A stretch of DNA of 26,960 nt from CBDVBZ01 sp965372355 (GTDB taxonomy: Bacteria > Krumholzibacteriota > Krumholzibacteriia > WVZY01): the NCBI GenBank assembly GCA_965372355.1, contig CBDVBZ010000041.1, forward strand, positions 1 to 26,960, given 5' to 3'. Numbering within the stretch: the stretch's first letter is position 1; the number at the start of each line of letters is the position of its first letter. The position numbers and the translations under genes were made by a program. The notes under the pieces are model-generated. The model saw only the letters and a list, made by a program, of their open reading frames with translations. It was not told the DNA's origin and searched no databases. Shown here one piece after another: positions 6,384 to 14,938 of the stretch.

Positions 6384-8315
6384 CTAATTCCCCGACGAGA
6401 CTTCGGGAAGAGTCAAGGTGAACGTCGTACCCTTTCCGACCTCGCTTTCAACGGTGATACTCCCTTCGTATTTCTTGACAATATTGTATGACGTAAACAA
6501 ACCCAGCCCCGCCTTCACCCGGGCGCCCTTCTTTGTAATCGTCGGGTCAAACAAACGGTCCATGTGCTCCTCGGGAATGCCGACCCCCGTATCGCTGATC
6601 TGGATGCAGACATTCGGCGACTTCTCGAACGTTCGAACCGTGATGGCGCCACTGGCATCGATCGCCTGACGGGCGTTAGTGAGCAAGTTCATGAATACCT
6701 GGTTCATCTCGCCGGGATTGCAGCGAACGAGCGGTATGCTGCCAAAGTCTCTGATCACCTGCACGTGACGCCCAAAATCATGCTCCATCAGGTTGAGCGT
6801 GCTCGCCAGCCCGTCCCGGAGATCCACGTCCTGGATCGCCGCCTGATCGAGACGCACAAAGCTCTTGAGATCCTCGACGATCCTCGATATGCGCCGTGTT
6901 GCATCGAGCGTGACATCGGCATCGCTCTCCAGAGTCTTGAGCGCATTCTGAAACTTCCTATTGCCTTTGAAATCCTCGAGCGAGGCGCTCGCGCTGAGAG
7001 TATCCACGATCATACGGGCCGCGCGCCGCGACACATCGGTCGCGCTGTTGATCACGCCAACCGGGTTGTTGATCTCGTGGACGACACCGGCGGTGAGCGA
7101 GCCAAGCGCCGCCATCTTCTCCGTCTGAACGAGCTGTGTCTGCATCTCCTTGAGCTCACGGAGAAGCTCCTCGAGCTGCTCATTCTTCTGCCGGAGTTCG
7201 ACATTCTTCAGGCGCGAGATCTCGGCTTCTTTCCGCGCGCTTTCGACCTCGAACCCGATCTGCAGGTTCATGAGCCTCGAGCTGGCCTGTTCGCCGGCGA
7301 CTTCCTCTTTGACCCGCTGGTATATCTTGTAGTGATCCAGGGCGTCGGAGAAATCGCCCTGCAGCGCATGAGCCTCCGACAACGCCAGATTCGCCTGGTG
7401 GATCCGGGGTTTGGCCCTGATTTCCATTGCGATGGTCAGTGCCGGGTGCAACACATCGAGGGCCTTTTCGGCATCCTTCTGCTCGATGTAGAGGTTGCCG
7501 AGGTTGATCAGGCTCGTGCTCTGCGCCTGCCGGTTGCCCACTTCCTGGCGGAGTTCCAGGCTCCTCTCGTGAAATTGTAGGGCCTGATCGAAATCCCCAA
7601 GCCGCTGATGAATCACACCGAGGTCGTTCAGCACCCTCGCCTCACCGAGCTTGTTGTCCATCTCTCTGAACAGAAACATGCTCTTTTGGTGGTACTCGCG
7701 CGCCCTTTCGTAGTCGCCCTTGCTTTGGTAGACCGTCCCCAGCCCGTTCAGCGCCCTCGCGATGCCAACGTTGTTTTCGAGCTCCTCGAAAATCTTCAGA
7801 CTGCGCTCGTGGTTGTCGATCGCGCGATCATAGTCGCCGATCTCCTGATAGCTGCCACCCAATCCGGTCAGGACCCACGCCTCACGCCCCCGATCCTTGG
7901 TTTCGCGGTGAAGCTCGAGTGCCTTGAACGCTGTCGAGAACGCCTCGTCGTAGTCGCCGAGGCTCTGCTGGACGGAGGCGAGAACGCCCAGAGTTTGGGC
8001 CAGGCCCTCCTGGTCGCCCAACTCCTCGAAGACGGCGATCGCATCGTGGGAGGAGCGAAGGGCTTTCTCGTGATCAGACAGAAGAAAGTGCGCGAATGCG
8101 AGATTGCCGAGAGCGTGACCACGGCCGGTCTTGTAGCCAAGAGCCTCCGCGACCTCGTGCGCTCTTTCGCTCGTATCCAGCGCCAGCCTGGGGTCATTTG
8201 CCACGGCGTACGCCGAGGCCAGCTTGTTTAGCAGGTCGACTTTCTCTACGGTCTCCTTGCCATCCGTTAAGAGCTCCGCGAGTCGTTTCTCAAGTTGTTT
8301 GACATCCTCGGACAT
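6384..8315 (-). CDS. Cytosolic TPR-repeat sensor histidine kinase
   Basis: The protein has 643 residues and no membrane segment or signal peptide. Residues about 25-340 hold seven or so tetratricopeptide repeats of the 40-residue Rapsyn/LGN style (repeating ALNGLGTVYQSKGDYERA-like units). A coiled coil spans about 355-400. The kinase core follows: H-box LTAGVVHEINNPVG with His413, N-box NLLTNARQA (about 543-551), G1 DTGVGIP (575-581), the F-region LFDPTITKK, and G2 GLGLF (603-607). The TPR part probably senses a protein or peptide partner. The start at 8315 (MSEDVKQLEK) is chosen over the GTG at 8360, which overlaps the -10 element. A TrkA-like or ion-sensing domain is absent. It ends 3 nt before the adk start. 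The downstream NarL/FixJ regulator is a possible partner, although NarL-type regulators more often pair with HisKA_3 kinases. Confidence 0.92.
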   Translation of the reverse strand: MSEDVKQLEKRLAELLTDGKETVEKVDLLNKLASAYAVANDPRLALDTSERAHEVAEALGYKTGRGHALGNLAFAHFLLSDHEKALRSSHDAIAVFEELGDQEGLAQTLGVLASVQQSLGDYDEAFSTAFKALELHRETKDRGREAWVLTGLGGSYQEIGDYDRAIDNHERSLKIFEELENNVGIARALNGLGTVYQSKGDYERAREYHQKSMFLFREMDNKLGEARVLNDLGVIHQRLGDFDQALQFHERSLELRQEVGNRQAQSTSLINLGNLYIEQKDAEKALDVLHPALTIAMEIRAKPRIHQANLALSEAHALQGDFSDALDHYKIYQRVKEEVAGEQASSRLMNLQIGFEVESARKEAEISRLKNVELRQKNEQLEELLRELKEMQTQLVQTEKMAALGSLTAGVVHEINNPVGVINSATDVSRRAARMIVDTLSASASLEDFKGNRKFQNALKTLESDADVTLDATRRISRIVEDLKSFVRLDQAAIQDVDLRDGLASTLNLMEHDFGRHVQVIRDFGSIPLVRCNPGEMNQVFMNLLTNARQAIDASGAITVRTFEKSPNVCIQISDTGVGIPEEHMDRLFDPTITKKGARVKAGLGLFTSYNIVKKYEGSITVESEVGKGTTFTLTLPEVSSGN

Positions 8316-8350
8316 ACCTCTGGCAGGACTCCTTTCTCGTTGCGTGGGAG

Positions 8351-8359
8351 AGTATATCA
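8351..8359 (-). promoter_or_regulatory. Extended -10 promoter of the histidine kinase-adk-peptidase unit
   Basis: The minus strand reads TG-A-TATACT (8359 down to 8351), an extended -10. A weak -35-like TTAAAC lies 17 bp upstream. The start of transcription would be near 8344, leaving a short leader to the ATG at 8315. That supports the shorter kinase start. Confidence 0.5.
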
Positions 8360-8439
8360 CAGCGGGCGAGCAGGTTTAAAGCCGGGTGGGCGGGCCCGGT
8401 TCGGAGAAGGCCGCGTGGATCAACAACCGGGCGTTCGCA

Positions 8440-9108
8440 TCAAACAAACGTCATGATTTCCTTGAGCTCTTTTCTCACGATGTCGGGCACGACCGCATCC
8501 TTGGCGGGATACCCAACCACGAGAAGCAAGAACGGCCGCTCGTTCGCGGGCCGGTCCAGTAGCTCGTTCAAGAAACCCATGGGGCTCGGCGTATGTGTCA
8601 GCGATACCAACCCGGCATTATGGATCGCCGTTATCAGGATGCCGGTCGCGATCCCTACCGACTCCTGGGTGTAGTAGTTCTTGGTTCTGGCACCATCGCC
8701 GGCCAGGCCGTAACGCTGTTCGAAAACCACGATGAGTTGGGGCGCGTTCTCCAGAAAGGACTTTTTCTCATCCGTCCCAAGGGGGCTGAGCACATCGAGC
8801 CATGCCTGAGGCGCGCGTCGCTTGTAGAACTCGTGTTCCTCGGCTTCTGCAGCCTCGCGGATTTGCTTCTTCTTAACAGAGTCACCGACCACGACGAAAT
8901 GCCAGGGCTGTCTGTTGGCGCCGCTGGGCGCGCATCCCGCGGCCCGGATGCAGTCCTCGATGATCTCTCGCGGCACCGCCCGATCGGAGAACATCCGCAC
9001 GGTCCGGCGCCGGTGTATGTCGTCGGCAAAGTCCTTCGCGCGTTTTTTCATCTCGTCCGGCGTGTATTCGCGGTAGTTTTGAAGCGGCAGCAATTTTGGC
9101 TTTGTCAT
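8440..9108 (-). CDS. Nitroreductase-fold flavoprotein, iodotyrosine deiodinase (IYD) homologue
   Basis: This is a 222-residue FMN protein. It matches the IYD branch rather than generic nitroreductases: RRRTVR near 33, the FMN loop APSGANRQPWHFVVV (60-74), and the C-terminal RPANERPFLLLVVGYPAKDAVVPD. The lid triad that grips the zwitterion of iodotyrosine in IYD, Glu-x3-Tyr-x20-Lys, is intact as Glu91, Tyr95 and Lys116. IYD enzymes reductively remove halogen from mono- and diiodotyrosine, and some bacterial homologues do this too. The natural substrate here is unknown. A strong GGAGG lies 5 nt before the ATG. The gene is 78 bp downstream of yajQ and probably shares its transcript. Family assignment is from recalled motif similarity, not an alignment. 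Confidence 0.85.
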   Translation of the reverse strand: MTKPKLLPLQNYREYTPDEMKKRAKDFADDIHRRRTVRMFSDRAVPREIIEDCIRAAGCAPSGANRQPWHFVVVGDSVKKKQIREAAEAEEHEFYKRRAPQAWLDVLSPLGTDEKKSFLENAPQLIVVFEQRYGLAGDGARTKNYYTQESVGIATGILITAIHNAGLVSLTHTPSPMGFLNELLDRPANERPFLLLVVGYPAKDAVVPDIVRKELKEIMTFV

Positions 9109-9186
9109 GAGTGCCTCCGATCAGCGATCTTCTTCGTCTTTCGTCCACCTTGCGGGTCTGAGTATGTCCGTTTATGGCACGTTGCC

Positions 9187-9669
9187 TCAGTCCCGGTAGT
9201 TTTCGAACTGAAGCGGCATATCCCACTTTTCTTCTTTCAACAGTCCGATCACGTCCTGCAGAACATCCCTTTTCTTGCCCGACACGCGGACCTTTTCTCC
9301 CTGAATCGCCGCCTGCACCTTCATCTTGCTCTTCTTGATCCTCTTGACGATTTCCCTGGCGAGCTCGCTCTCGATTCCCTGACGCACCGTGACGGTCTGT
9401 CTTGCCTCCTTGCCCGACTCCTGGATCTCGCCGATCTCGAGACAGGCCAGATCGACTTTTCGTTTTGCGAGCTTGCCCGTCAAGACGTCGTACATCTGCT
9501 TGAGCTGAAATTCCGATGGCGCATGCATCGTGATCACGGACTCCTGTCGCTCGTACCGGGAGTTCGTGCCCTTGAAGTCGAAGCGATTCGTGACCTCGCG
9601 GTTCGCCTGGTCGACCGCGTTCGTGACTTCATGCATATCCACCTGCGATACGACATCGAATGAAGGCAT
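9187..9669 (-). CDS. yajQ: YajQ-family nucleotide-binding protein (DUF520)
   Basis: The 160-residue protein has the family's N-terminus MPSFDVVSQVDMHEV and typical blocks NREVTNRFDFKGT, LTGKLAKRKVDL and IKKSKMKVQAAIQGEKVRVSGKKRD. It covers the full length of the family, which is built of two ferredoxin-like folds. YajQ proteins bind nucleotides or RNA, and in Xanthomonas a homologue acts as a cyclic-di-GMP effector. No such partner is visible here. A GAGGAG precedes the ATG by 6 nt. It is divergent from the GIY-YIG gene with only 36 bp between start codons, so their promoters must overlap each other's coding starts. Confidence 0.95.
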   Translation of the reverse strand: MPSFDVVSQVDMHEVTNAVDQANREVTNRFDFKGTNSRYERQESVITMHAPSEFQLKQMYDVLTGKLAKRKVDLACLEIGEIQESGKEARQTVTVRQGIESELAREIVKRIKKSKMKVQAAIQGEKVRVSGKKRDVLQDVIGLLKEEKWDMPLQFENYRD

Positions 9670-9705
9670 TGTGGTCTCCTCTCCTCAATGGTGTACTATG
9701 AGATC

Positions 9706-9960
9706 ATGAGTTGGATCGTCTACATCCTGGAATGTGTCAACAAGAGCCTCTACACAGGAATTACCTGCAACATGGAGCGAAGGCTGGAGGCCCATCAGAA
9801 GGGGACCGCATCCAGGTATACGAGATCCCGGCTTCCCGTCAAATTGGTCTACGAAGAGACATGTTCGTCGCGCTCGAGCGCGCTAAAACGTGAGTCGATG
9901 ATAAAGCACATGGCACGGGCAGACAAGTTGCTCCTTATCGATTCCGGCGCGTCGCTGTAG
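9706..9960 (+). CDS. Small GIY-YIG nuclease-fold protein (UPF0213/YhbQ type)
   Basis: This 84-residue single-domain protein is the only plus-strand gene in the window. The diagnostic motif is VYILECVNKSLYTGIT (residues 5-20, the VYI/YTG pair), followed by the catalytic-type Arg in MERRLEAHQKG, the ASRYTRSRLPVKLVYEE block and the Glu in KRESMIK. The family is widespread and small, and some members cut or bind DNA, but cellular roles are poorly known. An in-frame ATG at 9688 would add six residues. 9706 (MSWIVYILE) fits the family N-terminus better, although no strong Shine-Dalgarno precedes either. It converges on trkH with a gap of 10 bp. Confidence 0.88.
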   Translation: MSWIVYILECVNKSLYTGITCNMERRLEAHQKGTASRYTRSRLPVKLVYEETCSSRSSALKRESMIKHMARADKLLLIDSGASL

Positions 9961-9970
9961 ATGGCCGGGT

Positions 9971-11413
9971 TTACTTGTGCCAGTAGTGAGGCAGCAGCAA
10001 TATGATGACGGTGAAGATTTCCAGACGTCCCATCAGCATCAGCACACAGAGCACCCATTTGCCCACCACCGGGATGCCGGCGTAGGTGTCCGTCGGTCCC
10101 ACGCCGCCGAGACCGGGGCCGATATTGGCGAGTGTCGCCGCGACCGATCCGAAAGAGGTGGCCATGTCCAGACCGAGCGACGACATGACGAGAACACCAA
10201 CCATAAAGGTGAGAATAAACAGAATAAAGAACCCCATGACGTTTGTGACCACTTCGCGGGGTATCACGTTGTCGCCGATTCGTACCGGCACGACGGCATG
10301 CGGGTGCAAAAGCCGGGTAATCTCGCTAAACACGAACTTGACGAGTATGAAGATTCGTATGATCTTCATACCGCCACCCGTCGAGCCCGCGCATCCTCCA
10401 AAAAACATCAGCACAAAGAGCGTGAACTGAGAGCTGAAGCTCCACTGCTCGTAGTCAGCCGTGCCATAACCCGTCGTCGTCAGGATAGATATGACCTGAA
10501 ACAGCGTCTTCTGGATGGTCGTTGGAACGGAGTGGTAATAGTTGATGTAAACATCCACCCCGATGACTAGAGAGGCCATACCGATGATGGACAGATAGAA
10601 CAAGAACTCCTTGTTGCGGATATAGGCCTTGAAGTCGCCACGAAAGAAGCGATAGTGCAGCGCGAAGTTCGTGCCGGCGAGAAGCATAAAGATCATGACC
10701 ACGTACTCGATATACGCGCTGTTGTACGCGCCGATGCTTGCGTTTTGCGTGGAGTAACCACCGGTTGCGAGCGTTCCGAACGCGTGGCAAAGCGCATCGA
10801 AGAACGACATGCCACCCAGCATCAGCAGCGCCACCTCCACTGCCGTCAACAGTACATACACGCCCCATAGAATTTTGGCCGTTTCGGTTACCCGTGGTGT
10901 CAGCTTGTCCGCCACCGGCCCCGGCACCTCGGCTTTGAAGAGCTGCATACCACCGACACCGAGAAACGGCAGAATGGCCAGCGACAACACGATGATACCC
11001 ATTCCCCCGATCCAGTGGGTCAGGCTGCGCCAGAACAACATGCCGTGACTGAGCACCCCGATGTCGTCGAGAATCGTTGCGCCGGTGGTCGTAAACCCCG
11101 ACATCGTCTCGAAGAACGCATTTGTGATGCTGGGAATGGCCCCGGATAGCAGAAAGGGTAGCGCACCGAAGATCGAGAGGAACAACCACGCAAATGTGAC
11201 CACGGCAAAACCCTCTCGGGTTCGGAGATCGCGGTCGAGATCCGTGGTGATAAACGACGAGTAGCCGGCGATCAGCGTGATGCCCGCGCTGATCAGAAAC
11301 GCCATGTAGTCTTTTTCGCCGTAAAACAAAGAGAAAGGGATCGGCAGAAGCATTGCGATCCCCAAACACATCAGCAGGAACCCTAGTATGTGGACCACGC
11401 TGGCGATTCGCAT
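9971..11413 (-). CDS. trkH: Trk-type K+ uptake channel subunit TrkH
   Basis: This 480-residue, strongly hydrophobic inner-membrane protein has the four pore-loop filters of the TrkH/KtrB superfamily: FTTTGATIL (loop 1), TLATGGYST (loop 2), ILTTTGYGT (loop 3) and LANIGPGLGG (loop 4). Also seen are HWIGGMGIIVLSLAILPFLGVGGMQL and the FFGGCAGSTGGGMKIIR segment characteristic of TrkH. It imports K+ under control of the RCK protein TrkA, whose gene lies 32 bp upstream on the same strand. A purine-rich GGGGGGACAGAAG lies about 10 nt before the ATG. The arrangement trkA-trkH in one transcript is common. Confidence 0.97.
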   Translation of the reverse strand: MRIASVVHILGFLLMCLGIAMLLPIPFSLFYGEKDYMAFLISAGITLIAGYSSFITTDLDRDLRTREGFAVVTFAWLFLSIFGALPFLLSGAIPSITNAFFETMSGFTTTGATILDDIGVLSHGMLFWRSLTHWIGGMGIIVLSLAILPFLGVGGMQLFKAEVPGPVADKLTPRVTETAKILWGVYVLLTAVEVALLMLGGMSFFDALCHAFGTLATGGYSTQNASIGAYNSAYIEYVVMIFMLLAGTNFALHYRFFRGDFKAYIRNKEFLFYLSIIGMASLVIGVDVYINYYHSVPTTIQKTLFQVISILTTTGYGTADYEQWSFSSQFTLFVLMFFGGCAGSTGGGMKIIRIFILVKFVFSEITRLLHPHAVVPVRIGDNVIPREVVTNVMGFFILFILTFMVGVLVMSSLGLDMATSFGSVAATLANIGPGLGGVGPTDTYAGIPVVGKWVLCVLMLMGRLEIFTVIILLLPHYWHK

Positions 11414-11445
11414 AGCGGTCTTCTGTCCCCCCTGCGGCGCGTCCG

Positions 11446-12786
11446 CTACTTGAAAAGCTTGTCGACGCTGTCCAGCGCGCTCGGCAGAGCAAATATAACG
11501 ACCCGATCCCCGGCGGCAACCCGAGTGTCACCTTTGGGAACGGTGATCTCCTCTCCGTGCAAGATGGCGCCGACGATCGCGTCCTGAGGAAACTGCATGT
11601 CCTTGAGCTTCTTTTTGGTGATCTTCGATCCGGACTTCGCGATGTACTCGATGCACTGCGCCTCGATGCCCGGCAGGCTCGCAATCGCGGCAACCCGCTG
11701 ATGCCGGATGTACCGCAGGACGGCGTTTACCGTCATAAGCTGTTTACTGACAACAGCATCCATGCCGATCGTACCGGTAATCGGCAGATATTCCACCTTG
11801 TTGACGAGTGCGATCGTGCGTGGGATCTTCATGTGCCGCGCGAGAAGCGTCGAGATGAGATTGGTTTCATCATCACCGGTGACGGCCACGAAGGCGTCCA
11901 TATCCATAATTCCCTCCGCCGCCAGCAGGTCGTAATCCGTTCCATCACCGTGAATGATCAGCGTATGCGGAAGCACCTCGGCAATCTCCTCCGATTTCTC
12001 CGCATTGCTCTCGATGATCTTGACATTCAGCTCCTTGCCCACTGCGGACGCGATGAACTGGCCGATCAACCCGCCTCCCAGGATCATGATGTCATCGATT
12101 CGGGTGTCCTTCTTACCGGTAAGAGCGATGAACTCCTTTGTGTACTCCGGGTCCGAGATCACGAATATCTGGTCACCCGCCTCGAGCGTATCGTGTCCTC
12201 GTGGAATAATCGTTGCCTGACGACGAACGATCGCGACGATTCGCATCGGCGGATCGCCTTGTTTCGGCGCGAGTTCCTGGAGCGGGGTTCCCAGCAGCTT
12301 CGAGTGCTTTTCCAATCGAATCCCCAGCAACTGCACCCGCCCATCGACAAACTCGATGAGGTCCGTGGCACTCGACTGCCGTATCAGACGTACGACGGCA
12401 TCGGCCGTCTCTTTTTCCGGGTGGATCAGGACATCGATCCCCAGCTCTTCCTGGGTGAGATAGTGGTCGGGTGAGGTGTACTCGGGATTTCTGACCCGGG
12501 CCAACGTGTTGCCCACGCCAGCCTTCTTGGCGATCTGGCACACCAGTATGTTGACCTCGTCATTGTTCGTCATCGCGGCCACGATATCCGCGTCGTCTAT
12601 ACCGGCGGTCTTCAATGCGCTATAGTTCGACCCGTGACCCTCGATAACAAGAGCGTCGATCTGCTCCTTCGCTCGCTTGACCCTACGGGGATCGGCCTCG
12701 ATCATCGCAATATCGAAGTTCTCGACGGCGAGACGTTTCGCGAGCTGGAGGCCGATGTCCCCAGCACCAACAATCAGTATCTGCAT
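11446..12786 (-). CDS. trkA: Trk system K+ channel-gating protein TrkA
   Basis: The 446-residue cytosolic regulator has two RCK units in tandem. The first Rossmann N-domain starts with VGAGDIGLQLAKRL (residues 6-19) and is followed by an RCK_C domain. The second N-domain starts near 230 with MILGGGLIGQFIA and again is followed by an RCK_C domain ending LDSVDKLFK. Binding of NAD(H) or ATP/ADP to the Rossmann domains gates TrkH. GGAGG lies 10 nt upstream of the ATG. It has its own promoter in the gap after malic enzyme. Length and layout are those of full-size TrkA. Confidence 0.97.
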   Translation of the reverse strand: MQILIVGAGDIGLQLAKRLAVENFDIAMIEADPRRVKRAKEQIDALVIEGHGSNYSALKTAGIDDADIVAAMTNNDEVNILVCQIAKKAGVGNTLARVRNPEYTSPDHYLTQEELGIDVLIHPEKETADAVVRLIRQSSATDLIEFVDGRVQLLGIRLEKHSKLLGTPLQELAPKQGDPPMRIVAIVRRQATIIPRGHDTLEAGDQIFVISDPEYTKEFIALTGKKDTRIDDIMILGGGLIGQFIASAVGKELNVKIIESNAEKSEEIAEVLPHTLIIHGDGTDYDLLAAEGIMDMDAFVAVTGDDETNLISTLLARHMKIPRTIALVNKVEYLPITGTIGMDAVVSKQLMTVNAVLRYIRHQRVAAIASLPGIEAQCIEYIAKSGSKITKKKLKDMQFPQDAIVGAILHGEEITVPKGDTRVAAGDRVVIFALPSALDSVDKLFK

Positions 12787-12830
12787 GGCCCGATGTCCTC
12801 CAAAACCGGTTTCCCAGAGTATTCCAGGAG

Positions 12831-12858
12831 ATTATTGGAAACAAAGACAGGCTGACAA
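12831..12858 (-). promoter_or_regulatory. Sigma-70-type promoter of trkA-trkH
   Basis: On the minus strand there is a -35 TTGTCA (12853-12858), a 16-bp spacer and a -10 AATAAT (12831-12836), each 5 of 6 to consensus. The predicted start near 12824 leaves a leader of about 38 nt. This separates trkA-trkH from the malic enzyme transcript. Confidence 0.55.
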
Positions 12859-12919
12859 GGTCTTTGTGGTCCCTCCACAGAGCCTTGGTAGAACGGAGTT
12901 TGCCCCGGTTTGCCGTACA

Positions 12920-14587
12920 TCAGGCAAAGTTCCGGTACCGGGGCTCGTACATGTGCGAGCTGATGTGGTTGACGACGTTGCCCGGCCGGGCCTCCGTGGT
13001 CAGACCGCTCTCATAGACCACTTCCGCGACCGCGGCGGCGATCAACAGCGACACGTCACGAATCTTGGTCAGGGGCGGATACACGGAGCCCCAACTCAGA
13101 TCTTCCTCAGAGACCTGTTCCGCAAGCGTTTTCGCGGCGGCAAAGAACATCTCGTCGGTCACACGCGTGGCGCCACTCGCCACGACACCGAGACCGACAC
13201 CGGGGAATATGTAGGCGTTGTTGCCCTGGCCGGGCACCAGCCGCCGCCCGTTGAAATCGACTGCGTCAAAAGGGCTTCCGCTGGCGAAAATGGCCCGGCC
13301 ATCTGTGTGCGTGTATGCATCCTCGGCCGAGCATTCCGCCTTTGAGGTCGGATTCGACAACGCGAAGACAATCGGATGCTCGTTTTGATCCGCCATCGCC
13401 CGGAGCGCGGCCCTCGTAAACGTATTTGGTTGCCCCGACACACCGACGATCGCGGTGGGCTTGAGCGAACGAATCGCAGAGACCAGGTCGCCGAGCGGCT
13501 CATGGTCGTGGGCAAAAGGCTTCTTGTGATTGGCCAGGTCCTCGCGGCTCTTTACGACGAGCCCTTTCGAGTCTACGAACCAGCACTTCAACCGTGCCTC
13601 TTCTTCCGAGATACCCTCCCGGGTCATCGCCGACACGACCAGAGTCGCGATTCCGATCCCCGCCTCACCAGCGCCGAGAAATACGATCTTCTGATCGACC
13701 AGCGCCTTCTTTGTAATACGCAACGCGGAGTACAAACCTGCCAGCATCACGCTCGCCGTGCCCTGCACATCGTCGTTGAACACCCTCGCGCGATCCCGGT
13801 ATTCCTTGAGCAGTCGAAACGCGTTCGATGTGGCAAAGTCCTCGAACTGGATCAATGCATCCGGAAACACCTCCTGGACGGCAGTCACGAATTCCTCGAT
13901 GAGACTGTCGTACTCCTCTCCCGTGTGCCGTGGTTCCGGTATGCCAATATAGAGAGGGTCATTCAGCAAATCGTTGTTGTTTGTCCCGACATCGATGGTG
14001 ATCGGAAGCGTTCTCGACGGGTCGACCCCGGCACACGCCGTGTAGAGCGACAGCTTGCCCACGGGGATCCCCATACCGTTGGCCCCGAGGTCACCCAGGC
14101 CGAGGATCCGCTCGCCATCTGTAACGACGATGACGCGGACATCCCGGCGGTGCCAGTTGCGAAGCACGGAGGCGACACGACCGCGGTCACGAGCGCATAT
14201 AAAGATGCCCCGCGGACGGCGAAAGATGTGCCCGTAGAGCTGACAGGCCTTGCCCACAGTGGGGGTATAGATGACCGGCATCATCTCCTCGATATAGTCT
14301 TGCAGCACCCGATAGAACAGAGTTTCGTTGCGACCCTGGAGCGCCGTCATAAAAATGAACTTCTCGAGGTCATCCGGTTTGGCGCGGAAATTCTCCATGA
14401 TGCGCTGCGTCTGGACATCCAGATTGGAAACCCGTGGCGGCAGGAGACCGTGGATCCCCAGGGCGTCCCGTTCCTTCTCGGTGAACGCCGTGCCCTTGTT
14501 CAACTCGGGATCGTGTAATAGCTCGAAGCCACGCGGCGCGGGAACGTTCTTGTCGATATTTCTGTTTTTAGGATCGTGATTCGACAT
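12920..14587 (-). CDS. maeA: NAD-dependent malic enzyme (oxaloacetate-decarboxylating)
   Basis: The 555-residue enzyme is of the long, MaeA/eukaryotic type. It converts malate to pyruvate and CO2 with NAD(P)+. Visible active-site elements are Tyr107 in MPVIYTPTVGKACQ, Lys178 in GIPVGKLSLYTACAG, the metal ligands Glu249/Asp250 (QFEDFATSNAF) and Asp273 (VFNDDVQGTASV), and the Rossmann motif FLGAGEAGIGIA (303-314). The C-terminus has ALSNPTSKAECSAEDAYTHT (length-matched to the family) and PGVGLGVVASGATRV. It begins 6 nt after the dodecin stop, with a GGAGGA inside the end of dodecin, so the two are translated from one mRNA. Cofactor preference cannot be settled by eye. Similarity in length to E. 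coli MaeA favours NAD. Confidence 0.95.
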   Translation of the reverse strand: MSNHDPKNRNIDKNVPAPRGFELLHDPELNKGTAFTEKERDALGIHGLLPPRVSNLDVQTQRIMENFRAKPDDLEKFIFMTALQGRNETLFYRVLQDYIEEMMPVIYTPTVGKACQLYGHIFRRPRGIFICARDRGRVASVLRNWHRRDVRVIVVTDGERILGLGDLGANGMGIPVGKLSLYTACAGVDPSRTLPITIDVGTNNNDLLNDPLYIGIPEPRHTGEEYDSLIEEFVTAVQEVFPDALIQFEDFATSNAFRLLKEYRDRARVFNDDVQGTASVMLAGLYSALRITKKALVDQKIVFLGAGEAGIGIATLVVSAMTREGISEEEARLKCWFVDSKGLVVKSREDLANHKKPFAHDHEPLGDLVSAIRSLKPTAIVGVSGQPNTFTRAALRAMADQNEHPIVFALSNPTSKAECSAEDAYTHTDGRAIFASGSPFDAVDFNGRRLVPGQGNNAYIFPGVGLGVVASGATRVTDEMFFAAAKTLAEQVSEEDLSWGSVYPPLTKIRDVSLLIAAAVAEVVYESGLTTEARPGNVVNHISSHMYEPRYRNFA

Positions 14588-14593
14588 CTTAGC

Positions 14594-14803
14594 TTAGTCC
14601 TCCAGAGTGAACCCGATTTTGACCGTGACCTGCCAGTCGGCGACCTTGTCGTCCTGTATGTGAGCCCTCGTGCTGACGACCTCGAGCCAACGCATGTTGC
14701 GGACGGTCTTGGCCGCCCTGGCCACGGCCGTGTTGATGGCGTCTTCCAGATCCGTCGGCGACGTGCCCGTAATCTCGATGTTCTTGTAGACGTGGTGACT
14801 CAT
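14594..14803 (-). CDS. Dodecin-family flavin-binding protein
   Basis: The 69-residue protein matches dodecins end to end: VYKNIEITGTSPTDLEDAI, AKTVRNMRWLEVVS, and a C-terminal WQVTVKIGF. The flavin-sandwiching Trp39 and the neighbouring Gln58 are in the expected places. Dodecins form twelve-subunit shells that store or buffer FMN, riboflavin or CoA. A strong AGGAGG sits 4 nt before the ATG. It heads a two-gene unit with malic enzyme. Flavin storage beside flavoprotein-rich metabolism is plausible but not specific. Confidence 0.93.
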   Translation of the reverse strand: MSHHVYKNIEITGTSPTDLEDAINTAVARAAKTVRNMRWLEVVSTRAHIQDDKVADWQVTVKIGFTLED

Positions 14804-14845
14804 TGTGCCTCCTGTGAGATAGGGGTGAACGAAATCAAAGGGGGT

Positions 14846-14854
14846 ATTCTAGCA
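14846..14854 (-). promoter_or_regulatory. Extended -10 promoter of dodecin-malic enzyme
   Basis: The minus strand reads TG-C-TAGAAT, an extended -10 with 5 of 6 hexamer matches. No good -35 lies upstream, where there is a C8 run (G8 on the plus strand, 14870-14877). The predicted start is about 14839, with a leader of about 35 nt. Confidence 0.45.
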
Positions 14855-14938
14855 CACTTTGCGGGCCCCGGGGGGGGAGCGAGCGAGGGTCCCCGCTATC
14901 CCGGTAAGGCGCGGGCGCTCGCCGTACCCCGCTGAGCG

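Noticed and set aside
8378..8399. Possible intrinsic terminator after the nitroreductase gene (CCGGG/CCCGG then TTT on the minus strand)
   Set aside because: The stem is only 5 bp and the T-run only three, too weak to call.
12910..12933. Inverted repeat TTTGCC/GGCAAA around the malic enzyme stop codon
   Set aside because: No T-run follows and the stem is only 6 bp. It is probably incidental.
14870..14877. Run of eight G as a phase-variation tract
   Set aside because: It is intergenic, upstream of an extended -10 where spacing to a -35 is not needed. A single short tract is not enough evidence.
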